A DNA stretch of 64,000 bases from Teredinibacter turnerae T7901 (GCF_000023025.1 NC_012997.1:4461125-4525124), one strand, 5' to 3'. Numbered from the stretch's first letter, positions 15,704 through 26,629 are shown. The notes: generated by a model not told the origin, from the letters alone. Made by a program: numbers and translations.

Positions 15704-18700
15704 ATGGCGCGTTTTTTTATTGATCGCCCTGTTTTCGCATGGGTGATCGCAATCGTCATTATGTTGGCTGGGGTGCTGGCCATTGTCCAGTTGCCTGTCG
15801 CCCAGTACCCGGAAGTTGCACCACCGTCGGTGTCTATTCGCGCGAGTTACCCGGGCGCCTCCGCCAAGGTGGTAGAAGACTCTGTGGTGCAGATCATCGA
15901 GCAAAACCTCACCGGCGTGGACAACATGCAATATATGTCTTCCACCAGCGATTCCAGCGGTACTGCCGAGGTAACCCTCACCTTCGTCGCCGGAACCGAC
16001 CCGGATATCGCCCAGGTACAGGTGCAAAACAAATTGCAGGCCGCGATGCCATTGCTGCCGAACGAAGTGCAACAGCAAGGTATTCGGGTTACCAAATCCA
16101 CCGCCGGGTTTTTAATGGTACTGGGTTTTGTGTCGGAAGACGGCAGCCTGGACAAGTACGATATTTCCGACTTTATTGCAGCCAACGTGCGCGAACCGCT
16201 GAGCCGGGTTAATGGTGTGGGCACAATCCAGCTGTTCGGCTCGCAATACGCCATGCGCATCTGGCTGGACGCCCACAAGATGGCCGCCTACGACTTCACC
16301 ACTGTCGATGTGGTCAACGCCATCCGCGCACAAAATGCTCAAATCGCCGCCGGCGAATTGGGTGGCGCACCTGCCTTACCCGGGCAGGACATCAACGCCA
16401 GTATTGTGGTGCAAACCCGGCTGAACAACGCCCAGCAGTTCAGCAACATTTTACTGCGGGTCAATCCAGACGGTTCGCAAATTACACTCGGCGACGTCGC
16501 ACGCGTGGAAATGGGCGCAGAAAACTACCAATTTGAAACCGAATACAACAACCAAGCCGCCACCGGGCTTGCGGTCACTCTCGCCTCTGGTGCCAATGCA
16601 CTGGAAACAGCGGATGCGGTCATGGCGCGTATTGAAGACCTCAAACCCTTCTTCCCCCACGGACTCACAGTGGTGAAGGCGTTTGATACCACGCCCTTCG
16701 TCAAGCTATCGATTGAAGGCGTCGTACACACCCTGATCGAAGCCATCGTGCTGGTATTTCTGGTGATGTACCTGTTTCTACAAAACTTCCGTGCCACGCT
16801 CATCCCAACCATTGCGGTACCGGTGGTGCTGATGGGCACTTTTGCCACACTGCTGGCATTTGGCTTTTCGGTAAACACCCTGACCATGTTCGCCATGGTG
16901 CTGGCTATCGGCCTGTTGGTGGACGATGCGATTGTAGTGGTGGAGAACGTCGAGCGTGTCATGCACGAAGATAATCTCGGGCCGCGCGAAGCAACACGCA
17001 AATCCATGTCGCAGATTACCGGTGCCCTTATTGGTATCGCCCTGGTACTGTCGGCCGTCTTTATTCCGATGGCGTTCTTTGGCGGTTCCACCGGGATTAT
17101 CTACCGCCAGTTTTCGATCACCATTGTGTCTGCCATGCTGCTCTCGGTAGTGGTCGCCCTAACCCTGACCCCGGCACTGTGTGCCAGTATGTTGCGTAAG
17201 AGCGATGTCGACCACTACGCACGGCGCGGTTTCTTCGGCTGGTTTAACCGTAAATTCGACAGCAGCAGCGACGGCTATCAACGCGGCGTTGGTTATATGT
17301 TGGCGCGTAAAGGCCGTTTTATGGTGGTTTATCTGGTAATCGTCGGCGCCCTGGCACTGCTGTTTGGCCGCCTGCCAGGCTCCTTCCTGCCCGACGAGGA
17401 TCAGGGCATTATGTTCACTCAGATGTCGTTGCCCGTGGGCTCCACCAAAGAGCGCTCGATGGCGGTCATGGATAAAGTGGAAAGCTATTTCCTCGAGCAG
17501 GAGAAAGCCAACGTGGAATCGGTATTCTCGGTAATCGGTTTCAGTTTCAGCGGACGTGGTCAGAATAACGGGATTGCCTTCGTGAAGATGCGCGACTGGA
17601 GCGAACGAACCGGTGCAGGCCAGGACGTACAGTCCATAGCCGGGCGCGCCATGGGGTACTTCATGCAAATGCGTGAAGCCATGGTATTCCCGTTTGTCCC
17701 GCCAGCAATTACCCAGCTCGGCACATCGTCCGGCTTTAACCTGCAGTTAAAAGACCTGAGCGCGCAGGGCCACGATGCACTGATGGCCGCGCGCAATCAG
17801 CTATTGGGGATGGCAGCACAGGACAGTCGCCTCGCTCGCGTGCGCCCCAACGGCCAGGAAGATATGCCGCAGTTCAAGCTGGATGTGGATACCGCCCGCG
17901 CAGCGGCCCTGGGCGTGTCGGTCGACCAGATCAACGCTGTTTTCTCCACCGCCTGGGCGGCCAGCTATGTTAACGACTTCATCGACAACGGCCGCGTAAA
18001 ACGGGTGTACGTGCAGGGCGACACCCCCTACCGCATGAATCCCGACGATGTCGGCGACTGGTACGTACGCAACGACAAAGGCGAAATGGTGTCATTCTCC
18101 GCGTTTGCCAGTGGCCGCTGGATCTATGGCTCGCCGCGCCTTGAGCGCTACAACGGTATATCCAGTGTGAATATTCAGGGTCAGGGCGCACCGGGCGTCA
18201 GCTCCGGGGAGGCTATGGCAATTATGGAAGAGTTGGCGGCGAAATTACCTCCTGGCTTTGGCTATGAATGGACGGGTATGTCACTGCAGGAGCGCCAATC
18301 CGGCGATCAGGCACCGATGCTGTATGCGCTATCGATTCTGGTCGTGTTTTTGTGTTTGGCCGCGCTCTATGAAAGCTGGTCAGTGCCAATCGCGGTGATG
18401 ATGGTGGTACCTCTCGGGGTAATCGGCGCACTGCTGTTCGCCATGCTGCGCGGTATGTCTAACGACGTCTACTTCCAAGTGGGGCTGCTCACCACTATAG
18501 GGTTGTCGGCGAAAAACGCGATTCTTATCGTCGAATTCGCTCGAGCAATTTACGAGGAAGAGAAAAAATCACTGATTGAGGCCACAATGGAAGCGGTACG
18601 CATGCGTTTACGGCCGATCATCATGACCTCCCTGGCGTTTGGTCTTGGTGTGTTACCGCTGGTGATCGCCTCGGGTGCCGGTTCCGGCAGCCAGAACGCG

Positions 18701-18856
18701 ATCGGAACCGGGGTGTTCGGCGGTGTCTTGAGTGCTACCGCACTGGCGATTTTTTTCGTCCCTGTATTCTTTGTGGTGGTGTTTCAATTGAGCCATCGCT
18801 TTGGCAACAAAACCGCGGAAAGCAGCGACAAACCAGCGGAAACTCAATCGACCTAA
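15704..18856 (+). CDS. RND multidrug efflux pump, AcrB/MexB type (HAE1)
   Basis: 1050 aa, the standard HAE1 length, with twelve TMs and two large periplasmic loops. The proton-relay residues are all present: Asp407-Asp408 in [10 protein letters not shown] and Lys937 in [12 protein letters not shown]. The N-terminus [17 protein letters not shown] and the pore-domain start [12 protein letters not shown] are typical. It is co-transcribed with the adaptor gene (3-base gap) and presumably repressed by the TetR protein upstream. Substrates are likely amphiphilic drugs or host compounds, as for AcrB; there is no direct evidence for specificity. Confidence 0.96.
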   Translation: MARFFIDRPVFAWVIAIVIMLAGVLAIVQLPVAQYPEVAPPSVSIRASYPGASAKVVEDSVVQIIEQNLTGVDNMQYMSSTSDSSGTAEVTLTFVAGTDPDIAQVQVQNKLQAAMPLLPNEVQQQGIRVTKSTAGFLMVLGFVSEDGSLDKYDISDFIAANVREPLSRVNGVGTIQLFGSQYAMRIWLDAHKMAAYDFTTVDVVNAIRAQNAQIAAGELGGAPALPGQDINASIVVQTRLNNAQQFSNILLRVNPDGSQITLGDVARVEMGAENYQFETEYNNQAATGLAVTLASGANALETADAVMARIEDLKPFFPHGLTVVKAFDTTPFVKLSIEGVVHTLIEAIVLVFLVMYLFLQNFRATLIPTIAVPVVLMGTFATLLAFGFSVNTLTMFAMVLAIGLLVDDAIVVVENVERVMHEDNLGPREATRKSMSQITGALIGIALVLSAVFIPMAFFGGSTGIIYRQFSITIVSAMLLSVVVALTLTPALCASMLRKSDVDHYARRGFFGWFNRKFDSSSDGYQRGVGYMLARKGRFMVVYLVIVGALALLFGRLPGSFLPDEDQGIMFTQMSLPVGSTKERSMAVMDKVESYFLEQEKANVESVFSVIGFSFSGRGQNNGIAFVKMRDWSERTGAGQDVQSIAGRAMGYFMQMREAMVFPFVPPAITQLGTSSGFNLQLKDLSAQGHDALMAARNQLLGMAAQDSRLARVRPNGQEDMPQFKLDVDTARAAALGVSVDQINAVFSTAWAASYVNDFIDNGRVKRVYVQGDTPYRMNPDDVGDWYVRNDKGEMVSFSAFASGRWIYGSPRLERYNGISSVNIQGQGAPGVSSGEAMAIMEELAAKLPPGFGYEWTGMSLQERQSGDQAPMLYALSILVVFLCLAALYESWSVPIAVMMVVPLGVIGALLFAMLRGMSNDVYFQVGLLTTIGLSAKNAILIVEFARAIYEEEKKSLIEATMEAVRMRLRPIIMTSLAFGLGVLPLVIASGAGSGSQNAIGTGVFGGVLSATALAIFFVPVFFVVVFQLSHRFGNKTAESSDKPAETQST

Positions 18857-18925
18857 CGCAGCATCAATACGATTCATACCTAGATCCATATCCACACTCG
18901 AACCCAAAACTCACAGGGTTCTCGG

Positions 18926-18957
18926 CAATTAAACTGGGCAGCCGCCCGGTTTAATTG
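18926..18957 (+). terminator. Strong hairpin between the RND pump and the LpxR-like gene
   Basis: CAATTAAACTGGGC pairs with GCCCGGTTTAATTG (13 of 14) around a 4-base loop, about 70 bases after the pump stop. No T-run follows, so it may be a processing or attenuation stem rather than a terminator. Confidence 0.5.
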
Positions 18958-18987
18958 TCGCTTCAAATAAACACACGATGGACTTCC

Positions 18988-19977
18988 ATGAACAAAGCAC
19001 TCGCCAGCCTGTTGTTTTTTGCCCTGCCAGCCTACGCCGAAACCAATATCCGTTTTTTTAACGTCATTTACGAAAATGATATTTTTTTTCAGGAAGACGG
19101 TGGCTACACCAACGGATTTGCGCTGAATTACGCCCGCGGATTCGATGCGCCTTTCAGCGAAAAAAATGCCCCTGCGTTTTTACTACCGCTCGTGGAGCGC
19201 GCAGGTTTCAACCGCGCCAGCGACCGTATGCGCGGCATCAGCTATCAGTTTGGCCAGATCATGAGTACCCCGGAAGACATCACCACACCGGAGCTGATTG
19301 CGGACCAACAGCCTTACGCCGGCCTGTTGATGGGGCGCATCAATTTTTACGGACTCACCGAGCAGAGCAGTCGTCGGTTGGGTTTTATTGCCGGTGTCGT
19401 GGGCCCCGCCAGTGGCGCGGAACAATCGCAAAAACTGGTGCACCATCTGACCGGTTCCGAACAACCGCAGGGCTGGGACAACCAGCTCAAAACTGAACCC
19501 GTGTTTCGCCTGGAGTCATCTCGTACCCGACGTCTATGGACCACTCAGTTTGGCCGTACTCTGGGCGGCGACGTTTCAGCCATTGCAGAGGGTGGTATCG
19601 GCAACCTTTCCAGTGATCTTGGCTTTGGTATGCGCCTGCGTTTCGGCGCGCGTTTGAACGAGAGTTTCCCTATCGCTATGGATCTACCTGGGCGCGAAAT
19701 CAATCCAACCGCAGGAATGCACAACACCCACTGGCATTTTTTTATTAACCTGGAGGGACGCTACGTGTTTAACGATATTCTGATTGAAGGTAACAGCTAC
19801 CAGGACAGTCACGGCGTTGAACTCACCCACGAACAGGCACGCCTGGGGTTCGGGGCGTCGATTAATCTGGGTAACTGGGCATTTACCTACGAAGGCGCAT
19901 TTACCAGCAAGGAATACGCGACTCAACCCGGTACCGGAAAATTCGGTTCCATCAGCTTCACTTATCGCCTGCGCTAA
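18988..19977 (+). CDS. LpxR-family outer-membrane lipid A 3'-O-deacylase (DUF2219)
   Basis: 329 aa with a short signal peptide (MNKALASLLFFALPAYA). It has the family hallmark NVIYENDIFFQEDGGYTNGF: the Asn-Asp pair and the YTNG segment correspond to the catalytic and calcium-binding face of LpxR. Aromatic-terminated beta strands end in ISFTYRLR, fitting a 12-strand barrel. LpxR removes the 3'-acyloxyacyl chain of lipid A at the outer surface. The ATG at 18988 follows the signal peptide logic; an upstream frame to 18955 adds only 11 implausible residues. It lies behind a hairpin and may be transcribed separately from the pump. Confidence 0.82.
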   Translation: MNKALASLLFFALPAYAETNIRFFNVIYENDIFFQEDGGYTNGFALNYARGFDAPFSEKNAPAFLLPLVERAGFNRASDRMRGISYQFGQIMSTPEDITTPELIADQQPYAGLLMGRINFYGLTEQSSRRLGFIAGVVGPASGAEQSQKLVHHLTGSEQPQGWDNQLKTEPVFRLESSRTRRLWTTQFGRTLGGDVSAIAEGGIGNLSSDLGFGMRLRFGARLNESFPIAMDLPGREINPTAGMHNTHWHFFINLEGRYVFNDILIEGNSYQDSHGVELTHEQARLGFGASINLGNWAFTYEGAFTSKEYATQPGTGKFGSISFTYRLR

Positions 19978-20410
19978 ACCTCGACGCTAGAACCCATGCC
20001 AGCCGATAAGGCCAATGCAAAAAGCCATACGTAGCAGGCCCAGCGGCTTTATCAATTTCAAACATACACGTCAAAATAATTTATTTGGCGAAGTCGACAA
20101 ACCAGAAGATAAACTTTTCGTTTTTTTAAACCTTTAACGCGACGAAATTCTAAGTTTTTTTGCAAAAACTCCAAGGCGCTGCCGTTGTATTCAGCAGCGC
20201 CGCCAACCACACTGTGCGAGCGCCGACGCGAAGATTTCAACCGCGATTAGCGCGCCTATAACAATAACAATCGTTACACGTCGCACGTATACCGCTCGCA
20301 ACTATCCAGTCATACATTTGCTTTTAACAGCTCCTCGCGGGCGCTCTGCGGCTGTGTATTCAATCTATCCACAATTGGAATATCGAATTTCACAACAGGA
20401 GCTCTCCACC
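19978..20410. other. 433-base gap before the GH44 gene
   Basis: I see no gene, repeat or clear operator in it. It is presumably the promoter and leader of the glucanase gene; an AGGAG ribosome site closes it at 20397-20401. Confidence 0.5.
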
Positions 20411-22024
20411 ATGAGAATACGTTTAGCGACGCTCGCGCTCTGCGCAGCGCTGAGCCCAGTCACCTTTGCAGATAATGTAACCGTACAAATCGACGCCGAC
20501 GGCGGTAAAAAACTCATCAGCCGAGCCCTTTACGGCATGAATAACTCCAACGCAGAAAGCCTTACCGATACTGACTGGCAGCGTTTTCGCGATGCAGGTG
20601 TGCGCATGCTGCGGGAAAATGGCGGCAACAACAGCACCAAATATAACTGGCAACTGCACCTGAGCAGTCATCCGGATTGGTACAACAATGTCTACGCCGG
20701 CAACAACAACTGGGACAACCGGGTAGCCCTGATTCAGGAAAACCTGCCCGGCGCCGACACCATGTGGGCATTCCAGCTCATCGGTAAGGTCGCGGCGACT
20801 TCTGCCTACAACTTTAACGATTGGGAATTCAACCAGTCGCAATGGTGGACCGGCGTCGCTCAGAATCTCGCTGGCGGCGGTGAACCCAATCTGGACGGCG
20901 GCGGCGAAGCGCTGGTTGAAGGAGACCCCAATCTCTACCTCATGGATTGGTCGCCAGCCGACACTGTGGGTATTCTCGACCACTGGTTTGGCGTAAACGG
21001 GCTGGGCGTGCGGCGTGGCAAAGCCAAATACTGGAGTATGGATAACGAGCCCGGCATCTGGGTTGGCACCCACGACGATGTAGTGAAAGAACAAACGCCG
21101 GTAGAAGATTTCCTGCACACCTATTTCGAAACCGCCAAAAAAGCCCGCGCCAAATTTCCCGGTATTAAAATCACCGGTCCGGTGCCCGCTAATGAGTGGC
21201 AGTGGTATGCCTGGGGCGGTTTCTCGGTACCCCAGGAACAAGGGTTTATGAGCTGGATGGAGTATTTCATCAAGCGGGTGTCTGAAGAGCAACGCGCAAG
21301 TGGTGTTCGCCTCCTCGATGTACTCGATCTGCACTACTACCCCGGCGCTTACAATGCGGAAGATATCGTGCAATTACATCGCACGTTCTTCGACCGCGAC
21401 TTTGTTTCACTGGATGCCAACGGGGTGAAAATGGTAGAAGGTGGCTGGGATGACAGCATCAACAAGGAATATATTTTCGGGCGAGTGAACGATTGGCTCG
21501 AGGAATATATGGGGCCAGACCATGGTGTAACCCTGGGCTTAACCGAAATGTGCGTGCGCAATGTGAATCCGATGACTACCGCCATCTGGTATGCCTCCAT
21601 GCTCGGCACCTTCGCGGATAACGGCGTCGAAATATTCACCCCATGGTGCTGGAACACCGGAATGTGGGAAACACTCCACCTCTTCAGCCGCTACAACAAA
21701 CCTTATCGGGTCGCCTCCAGCTCCAGTCTTGAAGAGTTTGTCAGCGCCTACAGCTCCATTAACGAAGCAGAAGACGCCATGACGGTACTTCTGGTGAATC
21801 GTTCCACTAGCGAGACCCACACCGCCACTGTCGCTATCGACGATTTCCCACTGGATGGCCCCTACCGCACCCTGCGCTTACACAACCTGCCGGGGGAGGA
21901 AACCTTCGTATCTCACCGAGACAACGCCCTGGAAAAAGGTACAGTGCGCGCCAGCGACAATACGGTAACACTGGAGTTGCCCCCTCTGTCCGTTACTGCA
22001 ATATTGCTCAAGGCCCGGCCCTAA
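20411..22024 (+). CDS. Secreted GH44-family endo-beta-glucanase/xyloglucanase-like enzyme
   Basis: 537 aa from the ATG at 20411 with AGGAG upstream and a signal peptide ending PVTFA. The fold-specific motifs are RENGGNNSTKYNW and SSHPDWYNN near the N-terminus, the acid/base Glu213 in SMDNEPGIW, and the nucleophile Glu379 in LGLTEMC. The C-terminal ~90 residues form the beta-sandwich typical of GH44. There is no carbohydrate-binding module or linker, so it is a compact secreted or periplasmic enzyme. GH44 members cleave beta-1,4-glucans including cellulose and xyloglucan. GH39/GH51-like folds were considered but lack the NGGN-ST-YNW block. It stands alone between lpxR and the iron locus. Confidence 0.82.
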   Translation: MRIRLATLALCAALSPVTFADNVTVQIDADGGKKLISRALYGMNNSNAESLTDTDWQRFRDAGVRMLRENGGNNSTKYNWQLHLSSHPDWYNNVYAGNNNWDNRVALIQENLPGADTMWAFQLIGKVAATSAYNFNDWEFNQSQWWTGVAQNLAGGGEPNLDGGGEALVEGDPNLYLMDWSPADTVGILDHWFGVNGLGVRRGKAKYWSMDNEPGIWVGTHDDVVKEQTPVEDFLHTYFETAKKARAKFPGIKITGPVPANEWQWYAWGGFSVPQEQGFMSWMEYFIKRVSEEQRASGVRLLDVLDLHYYPGAYNAEDIVQLHRTFFDRDFVSLDANGVKMVEGGWDDSINKEYIFGRVNDWLEEYMGPDHGVTLGLTEMCVRNVNPMTTAIWYASMLGTFADNGVEIFTPWCWNTGMWETLHLFSRYNKPYRVASSSSLEEFVSAYSSINEAEDAMTVLLVNRSTSETHTATVAIDDFPLDGPYRTLRLHNLPGEETFVSHRDNALEKGTVRASDNTVTLELPPLSVTAILLKARP

Positions 22025-22181
22025 CGGGGGGCACGTCAACGGGGTTGTTCCTCTTCCACGCCAAGCCATAAACGGTGAGCCCATGCGGCTCATCGCCTGC
22101 CTATTACCGCTGTACAACCCGGCTCAGATCAAAAAATTGTGTGTCCGATAAAACATCGGTCTTGCATTTTATTTTCTATTA

Positions 22182-22204
22182 ATGATAATGCGAATAATTA
22201 TCAT
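22182..22204. promoter_or_regulatory. Fur box upstream of the siderophore receptor
   Basis: ATGATAAT-N7-ATTATCAT is a perfect 8-base inverted repeat matching the GATAAT-ATTATC core of the Fur consensus, 57 bases before the receptor start codon. Iron-replete repression of the receptor operon is predicted. Confidence 0.9.
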
Positions 22205-22261
22205 ATAGATTTAATAGTATAACTTTATCGCTTATCGCAAATTGATTTACCGGGGGTTTAG

Positions 22262-24208
22262 ATGTTTAACAGGAAATTATTATTGGCCACGGCCATCGCG
22301 AGTGCCGCTGCAAGTCTGCCGACATTCGCACAGGACAACGACGAAGCGTCGTCACGACTGGAAACCATGATCGTAACCGCGTCGCTCACGGCCAAGACCA
22401 CACAGACCGCGCCTGCGTTTACCAGCGTTATTACCGGCGACGATATACTCGCGACCCCCATCACTGCGCTCCCCGAAATACTGGGGCAAACCGCCGGTGT
22501 TAACGATTACTCCGACGCCAGCGGCCGCGACAGCCTGCGTTTGCGCGGCCTCGATGGCCAGTACACACTCATTCTGGTTAACGGCAAGCGGGTATCTTCT
22601 TCCAGCGCGCTCTGGCGCGGAGGGGATTTCGACCTGAGCTCAGTGCCTTTATCCAGCATTCAACAGGTTGAAATTGTACGCGGCCCCATGTCCTCCCTCT
22701 ACGGCGCCGATGCCATGGGTGGTGTCATTAACATTATCACTAAAGCACCAGAGGACGAGTGGAGCGGGCAGGTGAACGGCGAGTATCGCTCAGTGTTAAC
22801 TGGCGAGGGCGGTACGCAAGCGCGCCTAGGTGCGGCAGCGCAAGGTCGCCTGAATGAGCAACTGGCACTGTCGGTTGCGCTGGACACCTTAAGTCGCGAT
22901 GCCTGGTATATCGACGGCGAGGAAGAAGGCGTAAATTCGCCCAAACTCGAAGAAAAAGAAGCCACCAACGTGGCAGCAACACTGACCTGGAACCTGGCAG
23001 ACAATCAGAAACTCGATTTTGACCTAGGCGTAAACCAGGACAACCGCCCTTACGATACCTTCTATGCCGCAGGCGACAGCAAAGATTACCGCGAGCAGGA
23101 AATCAGCCGTAACACCCTGGGCGTAAGTTACCTCGGTGAATGGGGCTGGGGTAACACCAGCCTGCAATTACAGCGCGAAGACGCGGCCATCGACGACTTT
23201 AATTCCCGCTACGACGAACCCCAGAACCGCGAACTGACAGAAGAAAATCTGTCTCTCAAAGGCTACACCAACTTTGCTGCAGGAAAATATAACGCGTTAA
23301 CCGTTGGTTTTGACTATCGCCAGCAAACCGTTGGCGACGATGTCAGCTACGCGCAAACCGGTGAAGTGTCGATCACTGACAAAGCACTCTTCCTGCAAGA
23401 CGAAATCAGCCTCGGCGAACGCGTCACCTTAACCCTGGGTGGGCGTATGGACGACAACGAATTTTTCGGCAGTCACTTTACCCCTCGCGCGTATGTGGTA
23501 GTCGAACTGACCGACAGCATCGCGGTAAAAGGTGGCTACGCAGAGGCATTTAAGGCACCCGGCGCTTACCAACTGAGTAGCGAATACAGCATCGTCAGTT
23601 GCGGCGGCAGTTGCTTCCTGAGCGGCGACGAAGATCTCGAACCGGAAACCAGCGCCAACATCGAGGCCGGAATTTCCATCGCTAAGAGCAACTGGGACCT
23701 CAGCCTGGTGTACTTCCAGAACGATGTGGACGATATGATTTCCGCCTTGTACGACGCAGACACGAACAGCCGCTACTGGTCCAACGTCGACAAAGTAAAA
23801 ACCAAAGGTTTCGAAGTTGAGGGCACCTTCGCTATCACCGATGCGCTTTCGCTAAGCGGTAACCTGACCAAATTGGACACCGAAAATGTCGGCACCGGCG
23901 ATAAACTGGAAAACCGCCCTGAAATTCAGGCCAACGTGAGCCTGAACTGGAAAATTCTGGATAAGCTTTCCAGCAGTCTTTCGGCCAACCATATTGGCGA
24001 GCAGGAAATTTACGTATGGCCGGACTACCAGACACTGCCAGCCTATACCCGTTACGACCTGGGATTGAGCAGCCCACTATCCTCGTCATTCACCCTGCGC
24101 GCAGGCATAAAAAACCTGACTGACGTACAAACCCAGGAGGAAGACGCCAATTTCAATACCTTTGAACTTGGACGCAACGTGTATTTGAGTGCGACTTATA
24201 GCTTCTAG
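22262..24208 (+). CDS. TonB-dependent catecholate siderophore receptor (FepA/CirA class)
   Basis: 648 aa. Signal peptide to PTFAQ, a TonB-box-like METMIVTAS, and a plug domain with LRGLDGQYTLILVNGKR and EIVRGPMSSLYGADAMGGVINII. A beta barrel ends in VYLSATYSF. It transports a ferric siderophore across the outer membrane using TonB energy. Its position under a Fur box and next to the DHB-Orn-Ser biosynthesis operon makes the cognate ferric turnerbactin-like siderophore the likely substrate. Two small membrane genes and a PepSY protein follow on the same strand. The start ATG has GGGGG upstream. Confidence 0.93.
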   Translation: MFNRKLLLATAIASAAASLPTFAQDNDEASSRLETMIVTASLTAKTTQTAPAFTSVITGDDILATPITALPEILGQTAGVNDYSDASGRDSLRLRGLDGQYTLILVNGKRVSSSSALWRGGDFDLSSVPLSSIQQVEIVRGPMSSLYGADAMGGVINIITKAPEDEWSGQVNGEYRSVLTGEGGTQARLGAAAQGRLNEQLALSVALDTLSRDAWYIDGEEEGVNSPKLEEKEATNVAATLTWNLADNQKLDFDLGVNQDNRPYDTFYAAGDSKDYREQEISRNTLGVSYLGEWGWGNTSLQLQREDAAIDDFNSRYDEPQNRELTEENLSLKGYTNFAAGKYNALTVGFDYRQQTVGDDVSYAQTGEVSITDKALFLQDEISLGERVTLTLGGRMDDNEFFGSHFTPRAYVVVELTDSIAVKGGYAEAFKAPGAYQLSSEYSIVSCGGSCFLSGDEDLEPETSANIEAGISIAKSNWDLSLVYFQNDVDDMISALYDADTNSRYWSNVDKVKTKGFEVEGTFAITDALSLSGNLTKLDTENVGTGDKLENRPEIQANVSLNWKILDKLSSSLSANHIGEQEIYVWPDYQTLPAYTRYDLGLSSPLSSSFTLRAGIKNLTDVQTQEEDANFNTFELGRNVYLSATYSF

Positions 24209-24371
24209 CCCGGCGTAAGCATGTACCGGAGCTGGGCACCCGGATTTAAATAGCGAGACAGAAACACATACTCACTGGTCGCCGCACAGCAAATACCACC
24301 AATCTGCTGCACGGCGACTTTATCTCAACTGAACGCCACAAATTTTCATACAGTTAAAGGGAGAGATTAAC

Positions 24372-24635
24372 GTGTTTTTCATTTTTTTCATCAGCGTTAC
24401 CGGCGCTTGTACACTGTTTTACCTCACTCATCCCAATCAGAAAATCAAACCAAAATCATTGCATACCCGCTGGCGTTGGGTTGCGTTACTCTGGTGGATT
24501 GCCGGCGTTTACGTCGCAACCGTAACGGTCGCCACCAGCACCGCAATTTTCAGCGCACTCACTATATCCATGGCGGTATGTGGGACTTTGCCCTTTTTTC
24601 AACTCTTTTTTGGAGGGCAACACCATGCCCAATAG
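24372..24635 (+). CDS. Small membrane protein of iron-uptake operons (DUF3325-like)
   Basis: 87 aa with three hydrophobic segments (FFIFFISVTGACTLFYL, then VALLWWIAGVYVATVTV and a last one near 65-80). It lies in the receptor-PepSY operon in the slot where DUF3325 proteins occur. It overlaps the next gene by 11 bases, so the two are translationally coupled. GGGAG stands upstream of the start. Position and size support the family call; the function is not known, and a helper role in siderophore-iron reduction is inferred. Confidence 0.6.
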   Translation: MFFIFFISVTGACTLFYLTHPNQKIKPKSLHTRWRWVALLWWIAGVYVATVTVATSTAIFSALTISMAVCGTLPFFQLFFGGQHHAQ

Positions 24636-24927
24636 CGCTGCGCGAAAACCTAAAATTCAACCGGACTGGTGGCGAAAAACCATTGCAGGTGCGGTCCTGG
24701 GATTTTCCCTGGCACTCTGTTTGAGCGGATTATTTGCGTGGCTGGGCCCAGGTGGACTCAGTGCTGAAAACAAAACACAGTTTGTGATGTGGTCCATCGC
24801 CCCGATATGGATGCTGCTGTTCGCCACTGTTTATTTGTTCCAGACTGGCAATCGCGCGTTGCTCAGTTACGGCACCGCCAACCTGCTGGCATACAGCGCA
24901 TTATTTTTTATTAAGCATAATTTTTAA
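24625..24927 (+). CDS. Small membrane protein of iron-uptake operons (DUF3649-like)
   Basis: 100 aa from the ATG at 24625, with GGAGGG upstream inside the previous gene. Three TM helices are visible: ~17-39 (AGAVLGFSLALCLSGLFAW), ~55-75 and ~80-97. Proteins of this size and topology sit between siderophore receptors and PepSY-TM reductases in many proteobacteria. It probably forms a membrane complex with the neighbouring 87-aa protein and the PepSY protein. No catalytic motif is visible. Confidence 0.65.
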   Translation: MPNSAARKPKIQPDWWRKTIAGAVLGFSLALCLSGLFAWLGPGGLSAENKTQFVMWSIAPIWMLLFATVYLFQTGNRALLSYGTANLLAYSALFFIKHNF

Positions 24928-24971
24928 CAACCGCTTATCAATTCCAAATTTTTAAATAGCAAGTGAAGCGC

Positions 24972-26624
24972 ATGAAATTACGCAGCGATATTCTCAAGGT
25001 TTACCAATCACTCCATACCTGGACAGGCATCGTTGCCGGGCTCCTGCTCTTTATCGCGTTCTACGCTGGCGCACTCACTATGTTCAAGCAACCGATCGAT
25101 CGCTGGTTGAACCCACCCTCACAACGCATGGCGCCGCTGGCAATCGAAGATTACGATTTATTGGTAAATCAGGTGCTAACCGAGCATCCCGAGAGCCACA
25201 AAGGTTTCACGTTAAAACTGGAAACCACTGAAAACGTTGTTGCGCCTATTATGTGGAGCACCGCAGGCCGCGGGCACGAAATTGAGTTATCGTCGCCCAA
25301 CACTTACGCCACTCTCGGGCCCGACAAAGCGTTGGTGGTGCGCGAAACAACCCCATCGGTATTGGCCGAGCTTATCGATATGTTGCACAGAACTGCGGGA
25401 ATTCCGTTTCTCGCGGGGCACGAATATATTGGAATTTATATTCTCGGTATCGCATCCGTACTCTATTTTCTCGCGCTGGCGTCTGGCGTTATCCTGCTGC
25501 TTCCTACCCTGGTAAAAGACTTTTTTGCATTGCGCCCAGGAAAAAACAAAAAACGCTTCTGGCTGGATGCGCACAATATCATCGGCATTACCAGCCTGCC
25601 CTTTCACATTATTATCAGCCTCAGCGCGATTGTATTTGCCTTCCACGATCAATTTTACGACGGCCTGCGACAGGTGGTATACCCTGCGCCGGAGACTATG
25701 TTTAATCTCGGTGAACAGCCGCCAAAACGCGATTTTTCCGTATACGATATACGCCCAGTAAGCGAGATTCTTGCCGATATAAAAGAACGTGCCCCCAACG
25801 TACAAGTCTCAGAATTACTTTATATGAATCTGGACACACCGCGCGCGATGGTGCGCGCCGCCGTAATAGACACAGACTTTATGGTAACCGGCGCACGCGA
25901 AGGCTACCTTGGCATTCACCCGTATACCGGCGACGTACTACGCAGCGGCATGCTGCCTGGGCAGGAAGGTACCTGGGGCAGTATTGTTAACAAATTTTTC
26001 TCGTTGCATTTCGGAAGTTTTGGCGGCAATCCTATCCGTTGGGTCTACTTTATTCTTGGTATAGGCGGCGCTGTGCTTTTTTATACTGGGAATCTCCTCT
26101 GGCTGGAAAAACGGCGTAAAAAATTAAAACGCAATGATGACCTGCCAAGCCAAAGGCGTGCCTGCCATGTGATGGCGCGACTGACTGTGGGCGTGTGTCT
26201 CGGATCTATCGCCGGCGTATTCGCGGCAATGGTCAGCGTAAAATGGTTTCACATCCACCTGGAAAATACCAACGTCGCGGCAACCAGTATCTACTATGCA
26301 GTATTTCTCGGTGCTGTAGCCTGGGCGTTGTTTCGTGGTGCAGCCCGCGCAGGGGTCGAACTGTGCCTCTTATGTGCAATAACAGCACTACTTATTCCCG
26401 CCACCAGTCTGACTGGCGCGCTCTTGCCTGTCCTGGGACCTTGGGCGCACACCAGCATTGGCGTCGTAGCGGTAGACCTGACCGCCCTCATAGGTGCCAT
26501 CTGCTTTTTCACCTTCGCTAACATTGCCTGGCAGCGCGCTAAAAATGGACCGGCAGATAGCGTGTGGTCGCTGGGCGAAGCCGCGCCAAATACATCACTG
26601 GAAACGGCGCCTTTAATCGATTGA
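24972..26624 (+). CDS. PepSY-TM protein, probable siderophore-iron reductase (FoxB/PiuB-like)
   Basis: 550 aa. The N-terminal TM is preceded by the hallmark VYQSLHTWTGIVAGLLLFIAF. Periplasmic PepSY domains lie between TMs (KGFTLKL, then GYLGIHPYTGDVLRSG), with conserved TM histidines (LDAHNIIGITSLPFHIIISL and FFSLHFGSFGG). About three further TMs are added at the C-terminus. Family members are thought to reduce ferric siderophores at the inner membrane. The ATG at 24972 was chosen; a GTG three codons upstream is equally possible, and neither has a strong ribosome site. It is the last gene of the Fur-controlled receptor operon. Confidence 0.85.
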   Translation: MKLRSDILKVYQSLHTWTGIVAGLLLFIAFYAGALTMFKQPIDRWLNPPSQRMAPLAIEDYDLLVNQVLTEHPESHKGFTLKLETTENVVAPIMWSTAGRGHEIELSSPNTYATLGPDKALVVRETTPSVLAELIDMLHRTAGIPFLAGHEYIGIYILGIASVLYFLALASGVILLLPTLVKDFFALRPGKNKKRFWLDAHNIIGITSLPFHIIISLSAIVFAFHDQFYDGLRQVVYPAPETMFNLGEQPPKRDFSVYDIRPVSEILADIKERAPNVQVSELLYMNLDTPRAMVRAAVIDTDFMVTGAREGYLGIHPYTGDVLRSGMLPGQEGTWGSIVNKFFSLHFGSFGGNPIRWVYFILGIGGAVLFYTGNLLWLEKRRKKLKRNDDLPSQRRACHVMARLTVGVCLGSIAGVFAAMVSVKWFHIHLENTNVAATSIYYAVFLGAVAWALFRGAARAGVELCLLCAITALLIPATSLTGALLPVLGPWAHTSIGVVAVDLTALIGAICFFTFANIAWQRAKNGPADSVWSLGEAAPNTSLETAPLID

Positions 26625-26629
26625 TCTCC

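Noticed and set aside
20423-21373. 316-codon open frame antisense to the GH44 gene
   Set aside because: It mirrors the strong codon bias of the GH44 gene, whose motifs and signal peptide are clear; no ribosome site or known domain.
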